Shown here: piece by piece, positions 28,035 to 38,100 of the stretch
Layout of the letters: each line of letters starts with the position of its first letter
Numbering within the stretch: position 1 is the first letter of the stretch
Origin: CBDAPI01 sp965248635
GTDB taxonomy: Bacteria > Acidobacteriota > UBA6911 > RPQK01 > CBDAPI01
Direction of reading: 5' to 3'
Assembly: GCA_965248635.1 (NCBI GenBank)
Contig: OZ252114.1
Location: forward strand, 4,650,001 to 4,714,000
Length of the DNA: 64,000 nucleotides
Position numbers and translations under genes: made by a program
Notes under the pieces: model-generated
Databases searched by the model: none
Told to the model about the DNA's origin: nothing
What the model saw: the letters and a program-made list of their open reading frames with translations, nothing else

Positions 28035-29509
28035 ATGGTTAAGGATCAGCAAGTGCGGAGGTTAGTGAAGTTGCGAAAGAACGAGAAGACGCTAACGATG
28101 GCGGCGGCGAGAGCGGGGCTGTCGCGAAAGACGGCTCGGAAGTACCTGAAGTCGGGAAAGCTTTGCCGAGCCAGTGTCAGCCGGAGCGGTATTGGAGAAC
28201 TCGATCGGATCCGTTCGAGTCGGTATGGCCGGAAGTGGAAGAGATCCTGAAGCGATCGCCGACGGTGGAGGCGACAGCGGTGTTCGAGTATTTGTGCCGT
28301 CAGCAGGAAGGGGCCTTCCAGCAAGGCCAGTTGAGAACACTGCAGCGGAGGATCAAGCAGTGGAAGGTAGAACACGGAGAAGCGAAGGAGGTGATGTTCC
28401 CGCAGAAGTATAGGCCGGGACATCAAGCACAATCGGACTTTACCTTTATGGGGCGTCTGGGAGTGACGATCCAGGGTCAGCCGTTTCCCCATCTGCTGTA
28501 CCACTTTGTGTTGGCCTACTCGAACTGGGAAGCGACCACGCTGTGTTTCAGTGAGTCGTTTGAGAGCCTCAGCCTGGGGCTTCAGAACGCGTTGTGGGAG
28601 TTGGGGGCGCTGCCCGAGGAACACCGAACAGACCGGCTCTCGGCGGCAGTCAACAACCTGAAGCGGGAAGAGTTCACCGAGCGCTATCAAGGGTTGCTGA
28701 ACCACTTCGGGATGCGCTCGAGTCGCACCCAGGCAGGCAAGGCACACGAGAACGGGGATGTGGAACAGGCCCATCACCGCTTGAAACGGGCCATCGAGCA
28801 GGAACTGCTGCTGCGGTGCAGCCGTGATTTTTCCAGCCGGGAAGAGTACGAGGGCTTTGTAGCGGTGATTGTGGCCCGGCGCAATGCGGCCCGACAAAAG
28901 CGCCTGGGAGAAGAGCTGGCAGTGATGCGCCCGTTGCCGGCACGCCGTCTGGACGACTTCACCCGGCAGTGGGTGAGAGTCTCCCCCAGCAGTACGATCC
29001 GGGTTCTCCACAACACCTATTCGGTGGACAGCCGGTTGATCGGCGAGCGAGTGCAAGTGCGGGTGTGGGCGGATCAGCTGGAGGTCTACTACGGGGGTCA
29101 GCGGCAAGCACGGATGCCGCGCTTGCGTGGAGAAGGCAAGCATCGCATTGACTACCGGCACGTGATCCATTCCCTGGTGCGCAAACCAGGGGCGTTCATT
29201 CGCTATCGCTGGCGCGAGGATCTGTTTCCGGGGATCTTGTTTCGAGTCGCCTACGACGAGCTGCGCCAGGATTGTCCGGCCACGGCGGATCGCCAATATC
29301 TGAAGATCCTCGAGTTGGCTGCCCAGGAAGGAGAGCAGCGGGTGCGAGAAGCGCTTCAGGGGCTGATTGAGAGGGGACAAAGAATCCGTTTCGAAGCAGT
29401 ACGAGAATGCCTCGTCGATCCAGTCGTGGAACCCTGGGAAGTGGCGGTGGAGAAGATGGACGTGGGCGTCTATGACACGCTTCTGGAAAGCTTGGAGGTG
29501 AGGTCATGA
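28035..29509 (+). pseudogene. istA: IS21 transposase IstA, split by a frame change
   Basis: The first 43 codons encode the N-terminal HTH (KNEKTLTMAAARAGLSRKTA, RKYLKSGKL). The remaining ~448 codons, in the -1 frame, start PSQCQPERYWRTRSDPF and include the integrase-like domain (GHQAQSDFTFMGRLGVT, EHRTDRLSAAVNNL, KAHENGDVEQAHHRLK) with the DDE residues, then the C-terminal beta domain. The frame changes near 28160-28166. A GGGAAAG heptamer lies at the junction in the register of a -1 slippery site. A two-base insertion fits family spacing slightly better. Without recoding no full IstA is made. Confidence 0.75.
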
Positions 29510-30270
29510 GCACAGGCAGCTTGACCCGGCTTCGCGAGTGCCTTATCCAGCTCCATCTACCGGCCTTTCGGGAGCACTATGCCGCCCAGGCGGCACTGGC
29601 CACGAAGGAAAGTCTTTCCTATCCCCGGTTTCTCTTGTCGTTATCTGAGATCGAAGTGGCGGAGCGGCACGAGCGCAAAATCCAGCGCTTGCGCCGAATC
29701 TCGAAGCTTCCCTGGGAGAAAACGCTGACGGCGTTGGACCGCTCGCGCTTGCCCCAAAGCGTGGATCGCCAACTGACGGCGCTGCTGGAAGGTACTTTTT
29801 TGGATCGTGCCGAGAACGTTTTGGCTTTCGGCAACCCTGGAAGTGGCAAGACCCATCTGGTCTGTGCTCTCGGCCAGGAGTTGGTTCTGCTGGGGCGCCG
29901 GGTTTTGTTCTCTACCTGCGCCCTGCTGGTACAGCGATTACTGCGGGCCAAAATCGATCTGACCCTGGAGAAGGAGTTCAAGAAACTGGATCGCTTCGAG
30001 GCTCTCATAATCGACGACATAGGATACGTTCAGCAAAGCCGGGAGGAAATGGAGGTTCTTTTCACACTGCTGGCCCATCGCTACGAACGCCGCAGCATCT
30101 TGCTGACTAGCAACCTGATCTTCTCGGACTGGGAGAGGATCTTCAAGGACCCCATGACGACGGCTGCGGCCATCGACCGAGTGGTGCACCACAGTGTGAT
30201 TCTAGAACTCAACGTCTCGAGCTACCGGATGGAGAGCGCCAAGAAGAAACAGCAGGGAACCACAAAATGA
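29506..30270 (+). CDS. istB: IS21 helper ATPase IstB
   Basis: A 254-residue AAA+ ATPase that assists IstA in target selection. Walker A is GNPGSGKTH near residue 110, Walker B is ALIIDDIGYV, and sensor-1 is SILLTSNL. The ATG at 29506 overlaps the istA TGA (ATGA), so it is translationally coupled. The N-terminal helical domain (RLRECLIQLHLPAFREHY) is present and length is normal. Intact even though istA is split. Confidence 0.92.
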   Translation: MSTGSLTRLRECLIQLHLPAFREHYAAQAALATKESLSYPRFLLSLSEIEVAERHERKIQRLRRISKLPWEKTLTALDRSRLPQSVDRQLTALLEGTFLDRAENVLAFGNPGSGKTHLVCALGQELVLLGRRVLFSTCALLVQRLLRAKIDLTLEKEFKKLDRFEALIIDDIGYVQQSREEMEVLFTLLAHRYERRSILLTSNLIFSDWERIFKDPMTTAAAIDRVVHHSVILELNVSSYRMESAKKKQQGTTK

Positions 30271-30623
30271 GGAAACCGCGAGGAGGTCAAATCCGGGCAA
30301 ATCGGCTGATTGGGCCCCGGGAAGTGCTTGGTGGAAGCGATAGACGAGTGTCCGCGAAGAGGACAGGTCGTACAGCGCCCTACAGAGGCCACTCAGGACC
30401 CTTGTGGATCTGGTCCACTCCCCTCGACGCCGGCGCGAGCGAGCGGGAGCTCCGTTCGGGCTACGCCCTCACTCCGTCCCCCTCGCATTCTAAGAACATC
30501 TCTCTTTTTTACAGAACGGAGGACCCGGAAAGAGTCGTCTTAGAGGACGGCTACAGCTCTTTTTTATCAATCCCTTGTGTGGGGATTTCCAATTGTCGCT
30601 GCGGGAATTCTATTCGTCGTTGA
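30271..30623 (+). other. IS21 3' tail, probably non-coding
   Basis: A 118-codon frame begins ATGA-coupled to istB at 30267 and ends exactly at the IS edge. Its composition is erratic and it matches nothing I know. The region includes T-runs at 30505-30511 and 30560-30566 preceded by GC-rich sequence, which could be terminators, and the right-end repeats. Confidence 0.4.
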
Positions 30624-30911
30624 TCAACCTACGCCTCCACACTCGGCGGGGGGAACTTTGGATCCCTGGCGGAGCTCAGTAGCGAAAACTTCGCAGACGA
30701 GGTCCTGGGGAGCGGCCAGAAAGACGGCTACGACTTTTCTGTTGCCGCCAACGGGTCGACCGGGTTCAGTGTGTTGGCGAGCCCAACGGTCCCCGGGACC
30801 ACGGGTCAGAGAGCCTTCTACGGCAACGAGACGGGAGTCATCCGCTACACGGTAGACGGCACCGTTCCCGACTCCACCAGTCCTCCACTGGGCGGTGGCA
30901 ACTCGCCCTGA
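30624..30911 (+). pseudogene. Type IV pilin/pseudopilin C-terminal fragment
   Basis: Immediately after the IS21 end the plus strand reads STYASTLGGGNFGSLAEL, then GQKDGYDFSVAANGSTGF, SVLASPTVPGTTGQRAFYG and NETGVIRYTVDGT before TGA at 30909-30911. This matches the C-terminal beta-sheet region of short type IV pilin-like proteins in Acidobacteriota and relatives. The N-terminal prepilin helix and peptidase site are missing, removed by the IS21 insertion. Confidence 0.6.
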
Positions 30912-30917
30912 AGCTCG

Positions 30918-30942
30918 GAACCCGGAACTCGGAACCGAGTTC
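30918..30942 (-). terminator. Hairpin downstream of rpoC
   Basis: Directly after the rpoC stop the minus strand has GAACTCGG TT CCGAGTTC, an 8-bp perfect stem with a 2-base loop, with further CGGGTTCCG complementarity. There is no clear T-run, so this is a weak terminator candidate or an mRNA 3' stabiliser. Confidence 0.35.
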
Positions 30943-33900
30943 ACTCCGTGCTCAGCGGTGTTGTCAGCTGGGATGTAAATTCCAGTTCTCCCGTGAGACC
31001 CTCGCCGGTTAACTCGAGAGCTTCCGCCGTTTTCTTGTACGGGTTCTCGATCTCGATGTTCCGGTAGGCCGGCAGCCCGGTGCCAGCCGGGATCAAACGG
31101 CCCATGATGACATTCTCCTTCAGGCCGCGAAGATAGTCGACCTTGCCGCTGATCGCCGCCTCTGTCAAGACACGGGTTGTCTCCTGGAAGGAAGCAGCGG
31201 AGATGAAGGAATCGGTGCTCAAGGATGCCTTTGTGATCCCCAGGAGGAGCGGTCGACCGTTAGCCGGCTGGCCGCCCTTGGCCTGGACTCGTGCGTTCTC
31301 TTCGTCGAAACTGAACTTGTCAACCTGTTCGTCCAGCAGGAACTCGGTGTCACCGACCTCCTCGACCTTGATCCAGCGCATCATCTGGCGGGCGATCACC
31401 TCAATGTGCTTGTCGTTGATGTTCACGCCCTGGAGTCGATACACCTCCTGAATCTCGTTGACGAGATAGCTCTGAAGCTCCTTCTCCCCCAACACCCTGA
31501 GGATGTCATGTGGGTTTCGCGGCCCGTCCATCAAAGCTTCGCCGGCCGTGACCGTTTCGCCTTCCTGAACATTGATGTGCACACCGCGGGGAACCAGGTA
31601 CTCGGCCGTGGTCTCGGCCTCCTTGTTCTCAACCACAATCTTGCGTTGACCACGAGTAATGCCACCGTAAGTCACGACACCGTCAATCTCAGTGATCACA
31701 GCCGTTTCCTTCGGCTTTCTGGCCTCGAATAGCTCGACGACTCTGGGAAGACCACCCGTAATGTCTTTCGTCTTGGTGGTTTCACGAGGGATCTTGGCCA
31801 GCGTTTCTCCGGGATAAACGTCATCCCCAACTTCGACCATCAGGTGGGCGCGCGAGGGAATCAGGTAGGACCTGAGAACCTTCCCCTTCTTGCCCTTAAT
31901 CTGAATCTGCGGCTGCTTCTTTTCGTCGGGGCTGTCAGTGATGACCTTTCGGGAAAGGCCGGTCACTTCATCGACTTCCTCCTTCATGGTGACCCCTTCG
32001 ACGATGTCTTTGAAAGTCACTGTTCCACCAGACTCCGTCAGGATCGAGAACGTGAAGGGATCCCATTCGACCAGGCTCTGTCCAGGCTCAATCTCCTGGC
32101 CTTCCTTGACCAGCAATTTGGCCCCGTAGACCACTGTAAAGCGCTCTTTCTCTCTTTGCTTGGCATCATGAATCACCAGGCTGCCCGTCCGGTTCATTAC
32201 GATCAGGTTCCCGTCCTTGTCTTTGACGGTCTGGACTCGCAGAAACTTGATCTTCCCGCCGTGCCTGGACTCAACCGTAGATTGCTCTTCAATCCGGCTG
32301 GCTGTCCCGCCAATATGGAAGGTCCGCATCGTCAACTGGGTACCGGGCTCACCGATCGATTGAGCGGCCAGGACACCAACCGCTTCTCCCAGCTCGACAA
32401 GTTCACCTGTCGCCAGATTCCTTCCGTAGCACGCCTTGCACAGACCGCGCTTGGTCTTGCAGGTCAGGACCGAGCGGATAGATACACTCTCGATACCCGC
32501 CGCTTGAATCTGGTCGGCTTTGATCTCATCGATCAGCTCATTGGCATCAACGATGGCGTCCCCCGTAAAGGGATCTACGACCTGGTCCAACGCGACTCGA
32601 CCCACGATTCGGTCTCGAAGGGCCTCGATGGTTTCACCTCCCTCAATCAGGGCAGTGATATCGATACCGTCCAGGCAGCCGCAATCGTCTCCCATGACGA
32701 TCACATCCTGGGCTACATCAACGAGACGGCGGGTCAGATAGCCGGAATCCGCCGTCTTCAGCGCCGTGTCCGCCAGTCCTTTTCGGGCTCCATGAGTCGA
32801 AATAAAGTACTGAAGCACCGTCAGGCCTTCACGAAAGTTGGCTGTAATTGGAGTTTCGATGATTTCACCCGAAGGCTTGGCCATCAGGCCCCGCATACCC
32901 GCCAGCTGGCGAATCTGTTGCTTGCTGCCGCGGGCCCCGGAGTCCGCCATCACGAAAACCGGATTCAATTCTTTGCTTTCCACCATTCCTGACATCGTCT
33001 CGAACATTTCCTCCGAAATTCTTTCCGTGACATCGGACCAGATCGCCACCACCTTGTTGTAGCGCTCACCATTGGTGATGGCACCGTCCAGGTACTGCTG
33101 CTCGATCTCAATGACCTCTTTCTCAGCCGCTGCCACGAGTTTGGGTTTGTCTTCGGGAATCACCAGATCATCAATGCTGACCGTGAATCCGGCTTTGGTG
33201 GCATAGAGGAACCCAAGGTCCTTGAGCCGATCCAGCATCTCGACTGTGTTCTTGTGGCCAAAATGCAGGTAGCAGTAATTGACAAGCTGCCCGAGACCTT
33301 TCTTCTTGAGCAGTCCGTTAATGTACGGCATCTCTTGCGGGAGCTGGTCATTGAAGAGAGCTCGTCCGACGGTTGTCTGGATCATCCCGCTCTCAACCTG
33401 CTCCTCCTCACACCTCATCACTGCCTGCTGGTCGTAGAGTTTGCCCAGGTCGAGCAGTCCCCCTCGGTAGCGCAACAGGATAATCGAGCGGATCTCAACT
33501 TCCCCGGCATGAAGGGCGTGATAGATCTCTGCCATATCCGCAAAACACCGTCCTTCGCCTTTGGCTCCGGGCTTCTCGATGGTGAGGTAGTAACAGCCCA
33601 GGACGATGTCCTGGCTGGGTACTGCCAGGGGCTGACCATTGGCGGGCGACAGGATATTGTGGCTGGCCAGCATTAAGACGGAGGCCTCGATCTGCGACTC
33701 CTGAGAAAGAGGCACATGAACTGCCATCTGGTCTCCATCGAAGTCAGCGTTGAAGGCGGTACAAACCAGAGGATGGATCTTGATCGCCTTACCTTCGACC
33801 AGCACCGGTTCGAATGCCTGGATTCCGAGACGATGCAGGGTAGGAGCCCTGTTCAGCATGACGGCATGCTGTTTGATCACGTCTTCGAGAATGTCCCAGA

Positions 33901-35122
33901 CCACTGCCTCCTGACCCTCCACCATCTCCTTGGCGCCCTTGATGGTGGCGGCGTGCCCTTCCTTTTCAAGCCGGCTGTATATGAACGGCTTGAACAATTC
34001 CAAAGCCATGATCTTGGGGAGTCCGCACTGATGGAGTCGAAGCTCGGGACCGACAACAATGACGGAACGACCTGAATAGTCGACGCGTTTTCCCAGCAGG
34101 TTCTGCCGAAAACGCCCTTGCTTCCCTTTCAGCGTGTCAGAGAGAGACTTGAGCGGACGGTTCTTCACGCCGCGCAGGACGCGGCCCCGCCTGCCATTGT
34201 CGAAGAGGGCGTCGACAGCCTCCTGAAGCATCCGCTTCTCGTTGCGGATGATGACTTCGGGGGCGCGCAAATCGATCAGTTTCTTCAAACGGTTGTTGCG
34301 GTTGATGACTCTCCGATAGAGATCGTTCAGATCCGAGGTGGCGAACCGGCCTCCGTCGAGAGGCACCAGCGGCCTCAACTCTGGGGGGATGACCGGAATC
34401 ACGTCCAGTATCATCCATTCCGGCTTGTTACCGGACTTGCGAAAGGCTTCCACTACCTTGAGCCGCTTGGCAAATTTCAACCTTTTCAGCTGCGAGGTCT
34501 CATTCTTCATCCGGAACCGGAGATCGATGGCCAGGGCTTCGATATCGACACGTCGGAGCAGTTCTTTGATAGCTTCGGCTCCCATCCCTGCTTCGAACTG
34601 CCCTGGATACTCCGCCTGGAGAGCGCGGAAGCGCTCTTCGGTAAGTAGTTCCTTTTCTTTCAAAGGAACCTCACCCGGATCCTGAACAACATAGGCTTCG
34701 AAATAGAGGATCCGTTCCAGGTCGCGCAGAGGGATATCCAGCAGATGACCGATTCGGCTGGGCAAGCCTTTGAAGAACCAGACATGGGAACAGGGGCTGG
34801 CCAACTCGATGTGACCGAGGCGCTCGCGCCGCACCTTGGAGAGGGTGACCTCGACGCCACACTTATCGCAGATGACTCCTCTGTGCTTCATCCGTTTGTA
34901 TTTCCCACACAGGCATTCCCAGTCCGTAACGGGACCAAAGATTCGGGCACAGAAAAGACCGTCCCGCTCCGGCTTGAAGGTCCTGTAGTTGATCGTTTCC
35001 GGCTTGGTCACCTCACCGCTTGACCAAGAGCGAATCTTCTCGGGTGAGGCCAGCCCGATGCGGATCGCCTCGAAGTTGTTCAGCAACCGGCTCTTGTCAA
35101 CCTGCTCTCGAAATAATCTCAA
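30941..35122 (-). CDS. rpoC: DNA-directed RNA polymerase subunit beta'
   Basis: 1,393 residues, full length. The N-terminal zinc motif DWECLCGKYKRMKHRGVICD, the catalytic magnesium loop NADFDGDQMAVH, and the second zinc site (CLTCKTKRGLCKACYG) are all present, with the bridge/trigger region (GARKGLADTALKTADSGYLT). It forms the active site with RpoB. The start is a TTG at 35122, chosen because GGAGGT sits seven bases upstream and the next codons (RLFREQ) begin the conserved N-terminus; there is no nearer ATG. It follows rpoB by 57 bp. Confidence 0.98.
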   Translation of the reverse strand: MRLFREQVDKSRLLNNFEAIRIGLASPEKIRSWSSGEVTKPETINYRTFKPERDGLFCARIFGPVTDWECLCGKYKRMKHRGVICDKCGVEVTLSKVRRERLGHIELASPCSHVWFFKGLPSRIGHLLDIPLRDLERILYFEAYVVQDPGEVPLKEKELLTEERFRALQAEYPGQFEAGMGAEAIKELLRRVDIEALAIDLRFRMKNETSQLKRLKFAKRLKVVEAFRKSGNKPEWMILDVIPVIPPELRPLVPLDGGRFATSDLNDLYRRVINRNNRLKKLIDLRAPEVIIRNEKRMLQEAVDALFDNGRRGRVLRGVKNRPLKSLSDTLKGKQGRFRQNLLGKRVDYSGRSVIVVGPELRLHQCGLPKIMALELFKPFIYSRLEKEGHAATIKGAKEMVEGQEAVVWDILEDVIKQHAVMLNRAPTLHRLGIQAFEPVLVEGKAIKIHPLVCTAFNADFDGDQMAVHVPLSQESQIEASVLMLASHNILSPANGQPLAVPSQDIVLGCYYLTIEKPGAKGEGRCFADMAEIYHALHAGEVEIRSIILLRYRGGLLDLGKLYDQQAVMRCEEEQVESGMIQTTVGRALFNDQLPQEMPYINGLLKKKGLGQLVNYCYLHFGHKNTVEMLDRLKDLGFLYATKAGFTVSIDDLVIPEDKPKLVAAAEKEVIEIEQQYLDGAITNGERYNKVVAIWSDVTERISEEMFETMSGMVESKELNPVFVMADSGARGSKQQIRQLAGMRGLMAKPSGEIIETPITANFREGLTVLQYFISTHGARKGLADTALKTADSGYLTRRLVDVAQDVIVMGDDCGCLDGIDITALIEGGETIEALRDRIVGRVALDQVVDPFTGDAIVDANELIDEIKADQIQAAGIESVSIRSVLTCKTKRGLCKACYGRNLATGELVELGEAVGVLAAQSIGEPGTQLTMRTFHIGGTASRIEEQSTVESRHGGKIKFLRVQTVKDKDGNLIVMNRTGSLVIHDAKQREKERFTVVYGAKLLVKEGQEIEPGQSLVEWDPFTFSILTESGGTVTFKDIVEGVTMKEEVDEVTGLSRKVITDSPDEKKQPQIQIKGKKGKVLRSYLIPSRAHLMVEVGDDVYPGETLAKIPRETTKTKDITGGLPRVVELFEARKPKETAVITEIDGVVTYGGITRGQRKIVVENKEAETTAEYLVPRGVHINVQEGETVTAGEALMDGPRNPHDILRVLGEKELQSYLVNEIQEVYRLQGVNINDKHIEVIARQMMRWIKVEEVGDTEFLLDEQVDKFSFDEENARVQAKGGQPANGRPLLLGITKASLSTDSFISAASFQETTRVLTEAAISGKVDYLRGLKENVIMGRLIPAGTGLPAYRNIEIENPYKKTAEALELTGEGLTGELEFTSQLTTPLSTE

Positions 35123-35179
35123 AGGCTGGACCTCCGTCCGTATTCACTGTATCCAATAGAAGGGAACGACACCTTGCGA

Positions 35180-38100
35180 TCAAGTCGCCTCGGCCTCCTG
35201 AATCTCCGTCTCCCCGTCCAGAACCTGCTCGAGCAGGTTATTCTCCTCAGCGCCGACTTCAGACCGAGTCGATGCTCTGGACGGCTTTTCGATCAACTCC
35301 ACGTCAAGGGCCAGTGACTGGAGTTCCCGAATCAAGACATTGAAGGACTCGGGTATGCCCGGGCTGTAGGTCGACTCGCCTTTGACGATAGCCTCGTAGA
35401 TCTTGGCTCGTCCCTGGACATCGTCAGACTTGGCAGTGAGAAGTTCCTGCAGGATGCTAGCAGCTCCGTAAGCTTCCAGAGCCCAAACTTCCATTTCGCC
35501 GAAACGCTGCCCACCAAACTGTGCTTTCCCGCCCAGAGGTTGCTGAGTAATGAGGCTGTAGGGACCGATGGAGCGGGCGTGGATCTTGTCGTCAACCAGG
35601 TGGCTGAGCTTGAGCATGTAAATGTAGCCTACGGTCACCTCTTGATCGAATGCTTCTCCGCTCAAGCCATCGTAAAGAACGGTCTTGCCGTTCTGGGGCA
35701 AACCCGCCTTCTCCAACTCGGACTTGATCTCGTGCTCACGGGCGCCATCGAAAACCGGTGTGGCATAGTGGACCCCCAGCACTTTGGCGGCCCATCCGAG
35801 ATGGGTTTCCAAAATCTGCCCAACGTTCATTCGCGAAGGTACGCCAAGAGGGTTCAAGACAATCTCAACCGGAGTGCCGTCGGGTAGATAGGGCATGTCT
35901 TCTTCCGCGAGAATCCGGGAAATCACACCCTTATTGCCGTGTCGCCCCGCCATCTTGTCACCCACTGAAAGCTTCCGTTTCATGGCCACGTAGACCTTGA
36001 CCATCCGAATCACACCCGGCAGAAGCTCATCGCCCTTCTGCATCCGCTCGACCCGGTCCGTCAGGCTCTGTGTTCGCTGATCCATCTGCCGTTCCGTCTC
36101 TGTTTTGACTTCCGTCACACGCCGGGTCGTCGCAGCCCCCACCTTTACATCGAGCAACTCGGCGTAGCTCATACCCGAGAGCATCACTCGAGTCAGTTTT
36201 TCACCCTTCTTTGCGACCGCGGTGCCGCTCCTGTTCTTGACACTGGCGATCGTCTTGATGCCATCCAGCACGGCGATCAAGTGCTGGGCACCCTCATCCT
36301 TCAGGATCCCGATCTCGTCCCCCAGATCCTTTCGCAGTCGCTGAACCTGGGCCGCTTCGATTTCCTCTGACCTGGGGTCCTTTTCGACACCCTTGCGGGA
36401 GAACATCTTCACATCAACGACAGTGCCTTCAATCCCTGGTGGCGCATAGAGTGACGCATCCTTCACCTCTCCTGCCTTCTCACCGAAGATGGCCCGCAAA
36501 AGCTTTTCTTCGGGAGTTAGCTGAGTCTCACCCTTGGGAGTGACCTTGCCCACCAGGATCTCTCCGGGCTTGACGGTTGCCCCAATTCGTATGACACCGC
36601 TGTCGTCGAGATCTGCCAAGATCGATTCACTGACATTGGGAATATCGCGGGTAATCTCTTCGGCACCGAGCTTGGTGTCTCGCGCTTCCACCTCCAGCTC
36701 CTCGATGTGAACCGAGGTATACAGATCGTCCTTGACCAGCCGCTCGCTCACCAGGATGGCGTCTTCAAAGTTGTATCCACGCCACGGCATGAAGGCCACC
36801 AGGATGTTTCTTCCCAGCGCCAGTTCACCGCTCTCGACACAGGGGCCATCGGCCAGAATCTGACCGCCCTCCACCTGGTCGCCCTCTCCCACCAGTGGCT
36901 TCTGGTTGATACAGGTGTTCTGGTTGGAACGCTGGAACTTGGTCAACTTGTAGATATCGACCCCAACACCACGCTGGTTGCTGCCGGAGCTAACGGCACG
37001 GACAATGATCCGCTCCGCATCGACGCTCTCTACCACGCCCGATCGTCGACAGATAACGACAGCTCCGGAATCCCTCGCTGCCACATATTCCATGCCTGTC
37101 CCTACGAAAGGTGCCTCGGCGTGGACGAGAGGTACGGCTTGTCTCTGCATGTTCGATCCCATGAGCGCACGGTTGGCATCGTCGTGTTCCAGGAAGGGGA
37201 TCAGATTTGCCGCTACACTGACAAGCTGCTTGGGACTGACGTCAATGTACTCAATATCTTCCACGGGAGTGAATACAAAGTTCCCTCGGTAACGGGCACT
37301 CACACGGTCTGCCGTGATCCGCTGCTTCTCGTCGACTTCGATGTTGGCCTGGGCAATGAAATGCTTGTCCCCCTGCCAGGCGGTCAAATAAAACGCATGC
37401 GGTTCGTAGGTGGCCCGGCTCTTGACCGTCCTGATCTTCGCATTGACCCGATCCACCTCGTCTCTCTTGTACACTTCCCCGAGAGCGAAGTCGGTCTTGC
37501 CGGCGTCGCTGATCACGACGAAATCCACAATCCGGCCATCTTCGACTTTCCGATAAGGCGATTCGATGAATCCGAATTCATCAACCCGTGCATATGTACT
37601 CAAGGAAGAGATGAGACCGATATTGGGACCTTCCGGCGTTTCGATCGGACAGATCCTCCCGTAATGAGTTGGGTGAACATCGCGTACTTCGAATCCGGCC
37701 CGTTCCCGGCTGAGGCCTCCGGGACCCAGCGCTGAGAGGCGGCGCTTGTGAGTAATCTCGGAAAGCGGGTTGGTCTGATCCATGAACTGGGACAGCTGAC
37801 TGCTCCCGAAGAACTCTCGAATGGCTGCCATCACGGGCTTGGCGTTAATCAAATCGTGAGGCATTGCGGTCGCCATCTCCTGATGGACCGACATCTTCTC
37901 CTTGATGGCGCGCTCCATCCTGACCAGCCCGATGCGAAACTGGTTCTCGAGCAGTTCTCCGACGGCCCGAACCCTCCGGTTCCCAAGATGATCAATGTCA
38001 TCAGGGGCCCCGAGATTCTGCTTGAGGCGAAGGAGGTAGCGGATGACCGCGTAGAAGTCCTCAGGGTTCAATGTCTTGTCATCGAGAGGACTGTCGGTAC

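Larger units (their letters stand above)
27955..30627 (+). mobile_element. IS21-family insertion sequence
   Basis: Contains istA and istB in the overlapping order typical of IS21. Each end has two copies of a GAATTCCCC-type repeat: at 27967-28003 (AGGTAGAATTCCCC and AAATAGAATTCCCC) and inverted at about 30577-30620 (GGGGATTTCC-like and GGGAATTCTATTCGTCG). The outermost match is TTGAT...CGAC...TAGAATTCCC, giving approximate limits. It truncates a pilin gene on its right. A flanking duplication is not evident. Confidence 0.8.

Noticed and set aside
30267..30623. A third IS21 gene after istB
   Set aside because: ATGA-coupled but with erratic composition, crosses the terminal repeats, and IS21 elements normally have two genes.
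31844..32992. Long plus-strand ORFs within rpoC and rpoB
   Set aside because: Antisense to conserved RNA polymerase genes; no protein-like features.
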